From assembly GCA_035695715.1 (NCBI GenBank), contig DASRRM010000018.1, forward strand, positions 1-31,655: 31,655 nucleotides of DNA. Direction: 5' to 3'. Shown one piece after another: positions 1 through 6,740 of the stretch. How positions within the stretch are numbered: the first letter of the stretch is position 1; every line of letters starts with the position of its first letter. A program made the position numbers and the translations under genes. The DNA is from RYN-428 sp035695715. GTDB taxonomy: Bacteria; Planctomycetota; Phycisphaerae; Tepidisphaerales; Tepidisphaeraceae. Under the pieces are notes generated by a model. It saw nothing but the letters and a program-made list of their open reading frames with translations. It did not search any database and was not told the origin of the DNA.

Positions 1-63
1 TCAAACTCAAATCGCTGGCGCGACGTTAGCAGCATTTTTCGCAAACGCGCCATGAAAAAAACT

Positions 64-116
64 CGTTCTGCCTTGGCTCTCTTGGCTTCTTGGCGTTCTT
101 GGCGCGTGTATTTTGG
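64..116 (+). repeat. Dispersed TTGGCG-type intergenic repeat, copy 1
   Basis: A T/G-rich stretch built from reiterated CTTGGC/TTGGCG words. A close match lies inverted at 12150-12200 and a shorter one at 12352-12396. It can be read as a short peptide containing LALLASWRSWRV, but the same peptide appears wherever the repeat does. It is therefore read as repeat DNA and not as a gene. Confidence 0.75.
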
Positions 117-168
117 TTGCGGCCAACGGCCGCGCTGAGGAGTTCCTCAGACACCGGCGTGAACATTT

Positions 169-252
169 AGAAAATCCGCCCCTCGCCCATTTCCCTGGGC
201 TATCCGGGGGAGATCGTGCAGGAATCCCCTCGCCACCTTTGAGCGCCACATC
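169..252 (+). repeat. Dispersed ~80 bp repeat, copy A
   Basis: From AGAAAATCCGCCCC to the GAGCGCCA block it aligns with 5768-5849 in the same orientation, with scattered substitutions and small indels. Both copies lie immediately upstream of genes (tRNA-Ala here, and between the CoA-binding gene and kdsA there). The repeat contains a short GCCCA...TGGGC hairpin. No coding role is apparent. Confidence 0.7.
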
Positions 253-267
253 CCCCGCGCACCGCGC

Positions 268-296
268 TTCAAAAAAGGCGACACGGCGTGTAAGAT
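268..296 (+). promoter_or_regulatory. Putative sigma-70-type promoter of tRNA-Ala
   Basis: TTCAAA at 268-273 and TAAGAT at 291-296 are separated by 17 bp, each matching the consensus at four of six positions. The -10 box ends 10 bp before the tRNA 5' end, a suitable distance for a short leader. This was assigned by eye. Confidence 0.45.
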
Positions 297-306
297 GAAC
301 GCCCTT

Positions 307-379
307 GGGGCCGTAGCTCAATTGGGAGAGCGCCGGGTTTGCAACTCGGAGGTCGAGGGTTCGATCCCCTTCGGCTCCA
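307..379 (+). tRNA. tRNA-Ala (anticodon UGC)
   Basis: A 73-nt cloverleaf. The acceptor stem GGGGCCG (307-313) pairs with CGGCTCC (372-378), giving the G3:U70 wobble that is the identity element for alanyl-tRNA synthetase. The D-stem is GCTC/GAGC. The anticodon stem CCGGG/CTCGG encloses the loop TTTGCAA, so the anticodon is TGC. The T-loop is TTCGATC and the discriminator is A379. The 3' CCA is not encoded. A terminator follows directly. Confidence 0.97.
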
Positions 380-385
380 CTTTCA

Positions 386-412
386 CCCCATCCACGCCGG
401 ATGGGGTTTTTT
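386..412 (+). terminator. Rho-independent terminator of tRNA-Ala
   Basis: A perfect 8-bp stem CCCCATCC (386-393) / GGATGGGG (399-406) with a 5-nt loop is followed by six T (407-412). It starts 7 nt after the tRNA. Confidence 0.92.
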
Positions 413-443
413 ATTGCCTGTTTAACGTCGCAGTGAATTGCAA

Positions 444-1379
444 ATGGAAATTCCCCCGCCCATCATTCCTCACCTCATCCTTTCCGTCGGCACCCAGGTT
501 GTCGCCTTGGTGGAAGTGCGCGGTGGCGAAGGACAGGTCATTCATCCCGCAGGGTCGGCGGGTGTCGTCATCGCAGCGCCGGCGGACTATTGGCATCACT
601 ACCGCATCCGCTTTCCCGACGGCAATGAGGCATCACTCACCCGCCGCGAGCTGGCGATTCTTTCCCATTACAAGGCCGGCATCATCGGCCAGGGCGCCGA
701 CCCGCTGGCGGAATATGATTTATATCGCCATGTGATTTACCGCTGCATCGTCGGCTCGCGTGCGTATGGGCTGGACGATGAGGAAAGCGACACCGACCGC
801 CGGGGGGTTTATCTGCCGCCGGCCGAGTTGCAGTGGTCGTTGTATGGCGTGCCGGAACAACTGGAAAACCCGCGGACGGAGGAGGTGTATTGGGAAATCC
901 AGAAGTTTATTATTCTCGCGCTCAAGGCTAATCCCAATGTGCTGGAATGCCTGTATACGCCGTTGGTGGAGCACGCCTCGCCGCTGGCCGGGGAGATGCT
1001 GGCGATGCGAAAGCTCTTTTTGTCGAAGATGGTGTACCAGACTTACAGCGGCTACGTGATGAGCCAGTTCAAGAAATTGCAGGCCGATATTCGCAATAAG
1101 GGGCAGGTGAAATGGAAGCACGTGATGCACCTGATTCGGCTGCTGCTGTCGGGAATCCGGGTGCTGGAGGAAGGGTTCGTTCATGTGGCCGTCGGCCCAA
1201 ATCGCGACCGCCTGCTGGCGATCAAGCGCGGCGAAATTCCCTTCCCCGAGCTGGACGCCTGGCGGCTGGAATTGCAGCGGACTTTCGAGCATGCCTACGA
1301 AAAAACCGCCTTGCCCGACCGTCCCGATTACGCGGCGGCCAACGCGTTTTTGATCAAGGCGCGGAGGAGCGTCATATAA
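444..1379 (+). CDS. RlaP/COG3541-type nucleotidyltransferase with N-terminal extension (paralogue 1)
   Basis: A protein of 311 residues. The nucleotidyltransferase core begins near residue 98 with GSRAYGL (104-110), followed by the acidic pair D116 and D118 in SDTDRRG; E147 or E148 is the likely third acid. These are the G-S and D-x-D signatures of the polymerase-beta fold. The downstream NPNVLECLYTPLV and helical C-terminus match the RlaP family (RNA-repair-ligase-associated; PF10127). Residues 1-80 form an extra beta-rich, SH3-like domain absent from the neighbouring paralogue. I chose ATG 444; a TTG two codons upstream is possible, and neither has a clear Shine-Dalgarno. No RNA ligase gene is adjacent. 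Family assignment is fairly sure; the substrate is unknown. Confidence 0.8.
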   Translation: MEIPPPIIPHLILSVGTQVVALVEVRGGEGQVIHPAGSAGVVIAAPADYWHHYRIRFPDGNEASLTRRELAILSHYKAGIIGQGADPLAEYDLYRHVIYRCIVGSRAYGLDDEESDTDRRGVYLPPAELQWSLYGVPEQLENPRTEEVYWEIQKFIILALKANPNVLECLYTPLVEHASPLAGEMLAMRKLFLSKMVYQTYSGYVMSQFKKLQADIRNKGQVKWKHVMHLIRLLLSGIRVLEEGFVHVAVGPNRDRLLAIKRGEIPFPELDAWRLELQRTFEHAYEKTALPDRPDYAAANAFLIKARRSVI

Positions 1380-1409
1380 CGCTAACGTTGTTCTGCCTCA
1401 CCCCGTATT

Positions 1410-1520
1410 CCGAGAAAAATGAGCCGCGCACGAAGGGTACTCCCGCAGTAAGCGGGTTTCGGGGATCCGCTTACTTCGGGAGTACCCGGAGTACCCTTCG
1501 TGCGCGGCTCATTTTCTCGG
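1410..1520. repeat. Long hairpin repeat E1 (family of three)
   Basis: Left arm 1421-1455 and right arm 1467-1510 pair over 35 bp with one mismatch. The pairing extends outward through a near-match to 1410 and 1520. The right arm carries an extra 9-bp tandem duplication, GGAGTACCC (1488-1496). Homologous hairpins lie at 19533-19612 and 23565-23651. E1 shares the loop core TTTCGGGGAT with the 19533 copy. It lies 42 bp after the stop of the first nucleotidyltransferase gene and separates it from the second. Confidence 0.93.
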
Positions 1521-1595
1521 TCCGTACGACGACCTGTGGTAACCTGAAACGTAGCTGCGACGAACCGCAATAGCAAAGCGACGATCGGAAATCCC

Positions 1596-2345
1596 ATGCA
1601 TATCGATCCCAGAATTCACAACCAGATCGCGATTCAGCCGTTCCCGCTGCTGTTTGTCACCATCAGCGGCGCGCATCTTTACGGCTTTCCATCGCCGGAT
1701 TCGGACTACGACCTTCGCGGGGTTCATCTTCTCCCGATTCGCGATGTGGCGGGGTTGAACGATGGGCGGGAAACGATCGAAACCTCCGGCATCCGTGATG
1801 GGCTGGAGATCGATCTGGTGACGCACGATGCGAAGAAGTTCTTCGGCTTGATGCTGAAGAAAAATGGATATGTGCTGGAACAGCTTTATTCGCCGCTGGT
1901 GGTGAAGACTTCGCCACAGCACGAGGAGTTGAAGGAAATCGGCAAGCATTGCATCACGCGGTTTCATGCCTACCACTATTTCGGGTTTGCCGAGACGCAG
2001 TGGAAGCTGTTCGAGAAGGAATCGCCCCGGCGGGTGAAGCCGTTGCTTTACGTGTATCGGGTTTTGCTGACGGGGATTCACCTGATGCGCGCGGGGAAGA
2101 TCGAGGCGAATCTGCTGGTATTGAACGAAGAGGCAAAGTTGCCCTACCTTGCGGCGCTGATTGAGCGGAAGCTGGGCGGGCCGGAACAATCGACGTTGAA
2201 GGATGAGGATTTTGCGTTTCACGCGGCCGAATATGCGCGCTTGCGCGGCGAGTTGGAAAAGGCGTTCGAGGCCAGCACGCTGGCGGAAGGGGCGACGGCC
2301 AAGCCGGCGCTGCATGATTTGCTCTTGCGGTTGCGAGGGTTGTAA
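1596..2345 (+). CDS. RlaP/COG3541-type nucleotidyltransferase, short form (paralogue 2)
   Basis: A protein of 249 residues that begins almost directly with the nucleotidyltransferase core. GAHLYG (25-30) is followed by D37 and D39 in PDSDYDLRG and a third acid, D73, in EIDLVTHD: a complete catalytic set for nucleotidyl transfer. The segment around residues 88-102 (KKNGYVLEQLYSPLV) aligns with KANPNVLECLYTPLV of the gene at 444-1379. The C-terminal half is helical, as in RlaP proteins. It lacks the N-terminal beta-domain of its neighbour and is clearly diverged from it, so the pair is an old duplication or two separately recruited members. The upstream hairpin E1 may uncouple its expression. 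It converges on radA across 136 bp. The target is unknown. Confidence 0.8.
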   Translation: MHIDPRIHNQIAIQPFPLLFVTISGAHLYGFPSPDSDYDLRGVHLLPIRDVAGLNDGRETIETSGIRDGLEIDLVTHDAKKFFGLMLKKNGYVLEQLYSPLVVKTSPQHEELKEIGKHCITRFHAYHYFGFAETQWKLFEKESPRRVKPLLYVYRVLLTGIHLMRAGKIEANLLVLNEEAKLPYLAALIERKLGGPEQSTLKDEDFAFHAAEYARLRGELEKAFEASTLAEGATAKPALHDLLLRLRGL

Positions 2346-2481
2346 GGGCGCAGCGGGTGTAACCTTGTTAACGGCGATTGCGAAACTGCTTGCCGGGAAG
2401 CAAAACACTTCTGGCGCGACTATGGCGTGGTCGTTGCCGCCGGCGCGGCGGCGGGTATCGGGCTGGACGCCTTGCCGCCGG

Positions 2482-3948
2482 TCACAAATCCGCCAGCGCC
2501 TGCGACAGCCGGCGGATTTCGTGCAGGGACATGCCGCCCAGCTTGGGGATGTCGGTGCCGGTGTAGGGGACGATGGCGTGGCCTAATCCAAGCCGGGAGG
2601 CTTCGCGGAGGCGGTGCTCGAGCTGGGGAACCATGCGTACTTCGCCGCCCAGGCCCAGTTCGCCGACGGCCATCGTGCCGGGGGGGAGCGGGCGGTTCAT
2701 ATGCGCGGATGCGATGGCCAGAGCGACGGCCAGGTCGATGGAGGGCTCGACGATCTTCACGCCCCCGGCGATGTTGACGAAGACATCGTCGGCGGCGAGG
2801 CGCATCTCGGCGCGTTTTTCCAGGACGGCGATGATCATCGCCACGCGGTCGGAACTGACGCCGCTGACTTTGCGCTTGGCCGCGCCGATGACGCTGGAAG
2901 CGGTGAGGGCCTGCACCTCGACGAGCAATACGCGGCTGCCCTGCATGGCGGCAGTGATGACTGAGCCGCTGGGCTGGCCGGCGGGACCATATTGCTCGAG
3001 GAAGAGATTGCCGGGGTCGATGACTTCGCGCAGGCCCTGGCCGGTCATTTCGAACAGGCCGACTTCATGGGTTGAGCCGAAGCGGTTCTTGACGCAGCGG
3101 ACGATGCGATGGGAATGGAAGCGGTCGCCCTCGAAATAGACGACGGTGTCGACGATATGCTCGACCATTTTGGGGCCGGCGAGGGTGCCGGCCTTTGTGA
3201 CATGGCCGACGAGGATGATGGCAATGCCGGTGGATTTGGCGAGGTAGACCAGTTCCATGCAGCAGTCGCGAAGCTGGGTGACCGAGCCGGGTGCCGCGGG
3301 AAGGTCGGGCTTGTAGATCATCTGGATGGAATCGATGACCACGACCGCGGGGTGAACCTTGTGAATCTGGTTGATGATGCGTTCGAGATTGGTCTCGGCC
3401 AATACCAGGAGATTGGGCGACTCAACGCCAAGGCGTGCGGCGCGGAGCTTGGTCTGGCGGGCGGATTCTTCGCTGGTGACGTAGAGGGTGCGGGAGGGAG
3501 GCGAGGACGCGGGGACGGGGAGACGGGGAGAGGGGGACAGAGGAGATTCGCGGGGAATCGTCGCGCCTTTGCCGGATTCCGCGTCTCCACAGGATAGCGC
3601 ATGGGCGACTTGCAACAGGAGCGTTGACTTGCCGATGCCCGGCTCTCCGCCGACGAGGACGGCCGAGCCGGGGACTACTCCGCCGCCGAGGATGCGGTCG
3701 AACTCGCCGATGCCGGTGGGTCGGCGTGGGGTGTCGGACTCGTCGATTTCGTGAAGGGGCAATGCTTCGGCCCCGCGCGCGAGGTCGCCGGTCTGGTTGA
3801 CCGAGCGGGAATCCGCGCGGGCGTCGGGCGTGGGGGTTTTGTATTCCTCCAGCGCATCCCACGTGCCGCAATCGGGGCATTTGCCCAGCCACTTGGGATG
3901 GACTGAGCCGCAATGGTTGCACAGGAATTGGACGCGCGATTTGGCCAT
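2482..3948 (-). CDS. radA: DNA repair protein RadA (Sms)
   Basis: A 488-residue RecA-like ATPase and branch-migration helicase that helps extend and process recombination intermediates. Domains in order: C4 zinc finger (C10, C13, C24, C27); ATPase core with Walker A GEPGIGKST (101-109), a VTSEES motif (158-162 region) and Walker B VVVIDSIQ (202-209); the RadA-specific KNRFGS (287-292); and a Lon-like C-terminal domain from about 310, including EPSIDLAVALAIA. It starts with the usual MAKS. Two oddities stand out: a Pro/Ser/Arg-rich insertion of about 35 residues at 121-154 between Walker A and the SEES strand, and no Shine-Dalgarno, with a TATAAT box only 5 nt before the ATG. Identification is certain. 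Confidence 0.97.
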   Translation of the reverse strand: MAKSRVQFLCNHCGSVHPKWLGKCPDCGTWDALEEYKTPTPDARADSRSVNQTGDLARGAEALPLHEIDESDTPRRPTGIGEFDRILGGGVVPGSAVLVGGEPGIGKSTLLLQVAHALSCGDAESGKGATIPRESPLSPSPRLPVPASSPPSRTLYVTSEESARQTKLRAARLGVESPNLLVLAETNLERIINQIHKVHPAVVVIDSIQMIYKPDLPAAPGSVTQLRDCCMELVYLAKSTGIAIILVGHVTKAGTLAGPKMVEHIVDTVVYFEGDRFHSHRIVRCVKNRFGSTHEVGLFEMTGQGLREVIDPGNLFLEQYGPAGQPSGSVITAAMQGSRVLLVEVQALTASSVIGAAKRKVSGVSSDRVAMIIAVLEKRAEMRLAADDVFVNIAGGVKIVEPSIDLAVALAIASAHMNRPLPPGTMAVGELGLGGEVRMVPQLEHRLREASRLGLGHAIVPYTGTDIPKLGGMSLHEIRRLSQALADL

Positions 3949-3953
3949 GCGGG

Positions 3954-3959
3954 ATTATA
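3954..3959 (-). promoter_or_regulatory. Perfect -10 box (TATAAT) abutting the radA start
   Basis: On the minus strand TATAAT ends 5 nt before the radA ATG (3948-3946). Transcription from it would start at or within a base or two of the A of the ATG, giving a leaderless mRNA. This agrees with the absence of any Shine-Dalgarno there. No convincing -35 box was found at 16-18 bp. Confidence 0.55.
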
Positions 3960-4029
3960 TCTTGGCGAAACCTGTTTTTGCGGGAAGATTTTTAACCACG
4001 GAGGCTAAAGCAAACTCTCAAGCTCTAGA

Positions 4030-4295
4030 TTACTCAAACTGAGCGGTTTTGCGGAGAATGCCTCCACGCCGGGGCAAGCGGCGCGCACGGCCATAGTTAG
4101 CGCGAGCGATGCTATGGCCGCGCCGAGATCGGATTTAGGAGCGCTGCGTAAATCCGGGGCGGCGCGGCGATCACATTTTTTCAAACCCAAGCGTCACGCG
4201 CGCCGCTTGCCCCGGCGTGAAGGCTTGTTCGACTTTTGCGATCCAATTTCGTGTAGGATTCTTCAAAGCGATCAGAAACCGCTCAGTGTGAGTAA
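4030..4295. repeat. Nested inverted-repeat element (~266 bp, MITE-like)
   Basis: Three concentric inverted repeats are visible. The outer ends 4030-4049 and 4276-4295 match with one mismatch in 20. The middle arms 4065-4084 and 4200-4219 are a perfect 20-bp match. The inner arms 4115-4135 and 4149-4168 are imperfect. A further small hairpin GGCCATAG/CTATGGCC lies at 4087-4094 and 4110-4117. No gene is inside. The element fills the gap between radA and the next gene and ends 1 bp before that gene's stop codon. It resembles a non-autonomous mobile element or a very large structured RNA; no target-site duplication was identified. Confidence 0.75.
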
Positions 4296-4296
4296 A

Positions 4297-5235
4297 TTAA
4301 TTCGATGCGACCGGCGTGTATTTTCGCTGGGCTTCCATCGACACCGAGGCGATCACCGTGACCTGGGTTCCATTGGGACCGGCGCCGCCGGCGGAGAATT
4401 CCATGGTCATTTTTTCATTCCCGGATACTTCCGCCTTTGAGCCGTCGGCGGGCACCGACTTGGCCATCGTGGCGTGCATTTTTGCGCCTTTGACCGTGAG
4501 CCCGGGGATTGGAACCGTCAGCTTATCCACGGAAAACTCGCCCTTGTAATTCAGGTAAGTCTTGTCGGCGACCTTGGTGACCGGACCCATGGTCACCTTT
4601 CCCTGAATGTCGTCGGCCTTGACGACCACGCCATGGGCGTTGGCCGATTCGGCGATTTTCTCGCGATTGACGTCCCACGAATCGCCGGGCTTTCTCGGCT
4701 GAGCGCTGCCAAACGCCTCATCGTCCGTGGGCGAGTCTGGCGCCGCGACGCTCACCAGCAATGAAAGCGCTTCGGATTGTTCCGGCGTCAGCTCGCCGTC
4801 TTTGAGCGTGAATTTGGATTTCCCGTCGCTCTCCTCGGCAACCACCACTGCGCCTGCGGGAAGAATCTCCGCCGCGTCAGCGCCGGTCTTGGCGCACTTC
4901 TTCACTGTCAGCGACAGCTTGGTCGGGCTGCCTTTGGAATCGACCTGGAGAATCTCAAGTGTTCCTTCCAACTCCGCGGCAAGGTCCTGATCCTGGACCT
5001 CGGGCGGATTGGCGCCAACGGTCGTGGTGATGTGGCGGGTCTGTTTGCCGTTGGCAACCAGAATTTGCTTGTCGCCGACCTTTTGCGGGACGGCGATTTT
5101 TACCGGATATGCCTTATCAGCGTCGTCGGCCGATGCACGTGGGGTGGATCCTGCGAAAGCTACAAACATCACGAGCATCGCGGATGCAGCGATACCGAAC
5201 GGGCGTCGGAAATTGGCGCGAGTTGACGTCAGCAT
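4297..5235 (-). CDS. Exported protein of unknown function
   Basis: A protein of 312 residues with a classical signal peptide: basic N-terminus (RANFRRPFG), hydrophobic stretch AASAMLVMFVAFAG, and probable signal-peptidase I cleavage after ASA (about residue 36). The mature part is Lys/Asp/Thr-rich, soluble-looking and predicted mostly beta. It holds a moderately repeated theme of KLSLTVKK, GKVTMGPVTKVADKTYLNYKGEFSV and a C-terminal TVIASVSMEA strand. No catalytic motif or second membrane segment is seen. ATG 5235 is preceded by a good Shine-Dalgarno (GAAAGGA, 5241-5247). I do not recognise the family. It may be a periplasmic or cell-surface protein typical of planctomycetes. Confidence 0.8.
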   Translation of the reverse strand: MLTSTRANFRRPFGIAASAMLVMFVAFAGSTPRASADDADKAYPVKIAVPQKVGDKQILVANGKQTRHITTTVGANPPEVQDQDLAAELEGTLEILQVDSKGSPTKLSLTVKKCAKTGADAAEILPAGAVVVAEESDGKSKFTLKDGELTPEQSEALSLLVSVAAPDSPTDDEAFGSAQPRKPGDSWDVNREKIAESANAHGVVVKADDIQGKVTMGPVTKVADKTYLNYKGEFSVDKLTVPIPGLTVKGAKMHATMAKSVPADGSKAEVSGNEKMTMEFSAGGAGPNGTQVTVIASVSMEAQRKYTPVASN

Positions 5236-5316
5236 GCAGATCCTTTCGTTGGAGTTGTGGAAGTCGACCCGCCGAAAGATTAGCAGCCGATCGGCCGCTC
5301 AACAACACAAAACAAG

Positions 5317-5751
5317 TTATCGATACATTAATTCCACCTTCAGGCAACGGTCCTGCACGAAATCGATGCCTGCTTCGGTTGCGATTCTTTCGGCCTGCGG
5401 GCTGACAATTCCGCTTTGCAGCCAGACGCCCTTTGCGCCGATTTTCACCGCCGAGCGCACGATATCCGGGCAGAATTCGGCCCGGCGGAAGACGTCGACC
5501 AGGTCGATCGGCCCGGTCACATCTTCCAGGGAGGCGTAACAGCGCATTCCCATGACCGTCATATGGTTGGGATTAACGGGAATGATCTCCTTGCCGGCGG
5601 AGATGAGGTAGCGGGCAACGCCGTAGGATGGGCGCGAGGGATCATCGCTCAGGCCGACGACGGCGATGCGTTTTGCCGCCAGGAGTCTTTGCATGGCGGC
5701 GCCTGGGTCTTTGGAACGATCGGGTAACGGGCATGATTCGTGGGATTCCAT
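5317..5751 (-). CDS. CoA-binding (YccU-type) protein
   Basis: A protein of 144 residues with a Rossmann-like CoA_binding_2 fold. The first beta-strand and glycine loop is AAKRIAVVGLSDDPSRPSYG (26-44). It is followed by EIIPVNPN, the DLVDVFRR strand (84-90), KGVWLQSG (108-115) and the C-terminal DRCLKVE (135-140), all hallmarks of the YccU/COG1832 family. Members bind CoA or acyl-CoA; their physiological role is poorly defined. I chose ATG 5751 because a perfect AGGAGGT (5758-5764) stands 6 nt before it. The open frame extends to 5937, but that part overlaps dispersed repeat B and makes no sensible protein. It is divergent from kdsA. Confidence 0.9.
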   Translation of the reverse strand: MESHESCPLPDRSKDPGAAMQRLLAAKRIAVVGLSDDPSRPSYGVARYLISAGKEIIPVNPNHMTVMGMRCYASLEDVTGPIDLVDVFRRAEFCPDIVRSAVKIGAKGVWLQSGIVSPQAERIATEAGIDFVQDRCLKVELMYR

Positions 5752-5767
5752 TGCAATACCTCCTACT

Positions 5768-5849
5768 AGAAAATCCGCCCCTTGCCCATCTCCTTGGGCC
5801 ACATGAGGGAGAGGGAGCAGGAAGCCCCTGGCCACCCTTGAGCGCCAAA
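5768..5849 (+). repeat. Dispersed ~80 bp repeat, copy B
   Basis: Second copy of the repeat at 169-252, same orientation. It occupies most of the 185 bp between the divergent CoA-binding gene and kdsA and so sits among their promoters. Confidence 0.7.
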
Positions 5850-5936
5850 CCTCGGCTATCCAAGGTGCCGCGTCCGCTGGCACGGGACAGCTGCTGGCGA
5901 TAAAGTGCAAACCAAAGCCCACGAAGGACCCATACA

Positions 5937-6737
5937 ATGCTCGATCTCAGACGCCATCCACTCTTCATCATCGCCGGCCCTTGCGTCATCGAATCCGGCG
6001 AACTGTGCCTGAAAGTCGGCACGCACGTCAAAAAAATCTGCGACCGGCTTGGCCTGGGCTATATCTTCAAAGCCAGCTTCGACAAAGCCAACCGCTCCAG
6101 CAACGCCAGCTTTCGCGGGCCGGGCCTGGAAGATGGGTTGGTTGTGCTGGAGCGGATCAAGCGCGAGCTTGGCGTTGCTGTTCTCACCGATGTTCATGAG
6201 ACGGATCAGGTCGCCGAAACCGCGGCTGTCGTCGACATATTGCAAGTCCCGGCGTTCCTCGCCCGGCAGACGGATTTGCTGATCGCTTGCGGGAAATCGG
6301 GAAGGGCCGTCAATATTAAAAAGGGACAGTTTATGGCCCCGCAGGAAATGCAAAACGCCGCCGAGAAGGTGCGGTCCGGCGGGGCAAAGCAAATCCTCCT
6401 CACCGAACGCGGCACGTTCTTTGGCTACAACCGGCTGGTCAACGATTTCACCGGCCTGGCCGTCATGAAATCGTTCAACTGCCCGGTGGTATTTGACGTC
6501 ACCCATTCCACCCAGCAGCCGGCCGGGCAGGGAAATCAGTCCGGCGGGTCGCCGCAGTTTTCGCCGCTGTTGGCGCGGGCGGCGGTGGCGGCGGGGGTGG
6601 ATGGGCTGTTTCTCGAATGCCATCCCGATCCGAAAAATGCCAAAAGCGATGCCGCCACCATGCTCGATTTCGCCACAGTCGAAACCATGCTGACCCAATG
6701 CGCGCAGATCGCGGCGATTCGCAAGGAATGGGTGTGA
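5937..6737 (+). CDS. kdsA: 3-deoxy-8-phosphooctulonate synthase (KDO-8-P synthase), metal-dependent class
   Basis: A protein of 266 residues that condenses phosphoenolpyruvate with arabinose-5-phosphate to KDO-8-phosphate, the committed step to Kdo for LPS. Family motifs are intact: IAGPCVIES (12-20), KASFDKANRSS (45-55), DVHE (85-88), NIKKGQF (126-132), LTERGTFFGYN (155-165), FDVTHS (186-191), ECHPDP (227-232). Residues C16, H190, E227 and D238 correspond, each offset by five, to the metal ligands C11, H185, E222 and D233 of the Aquifex enzyme. This is therefore the metal-requiring class, unlike the Asn-type E. coli enzyme. GAAGGA (5923-5928) is the ribosome binding site. The next gene starts 3 nt after its stop. 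Confidence 0.97.
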   Translation: MLDLRRHPLFIIAGPCVIESGELCLKVGTHVKKICDRLGLGYIFKASFDKANRSSNASFRGPGLEDGLVVLERIKRELGVAVLTDVHETDQVAETAAVVDILQVPAFLARQTDLLIACGKSGRAVNIKKGQFMAPQEMQNAAEKVRSGGAKQILLTERGTFFGYNRLVNDFTGLAVMKSFNCPVVFDVTHSTQQPAGQGNQSGGSPQFSPLLARAAVAAGVDGLFLECHPDPKNAKSDAATMLDFATVETMLTQCAQIAAIRKEWV

Positions 6738-6740
6738 ACG

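Noticed and set aside
51..137. A short plus-strand peptide beginning MKKTRSALALLASWRSWRV
   Set aside because: The peptide recurs wherever the TTGGCG repeat does, so it reflects repeat DNA.
7..321. A 104-codon minus-strand frame at the window start
   Set aside because: It spans the two dispersed repeats and runs into the tRNA-Ala gene; its peptide is repeat-derived.
5752..5937. A 62-residue N-terminal extension of the CoA-binding protein
   Set aside because: It translates repeat B, and a perfect AGGAGGT marks the start at 5751.
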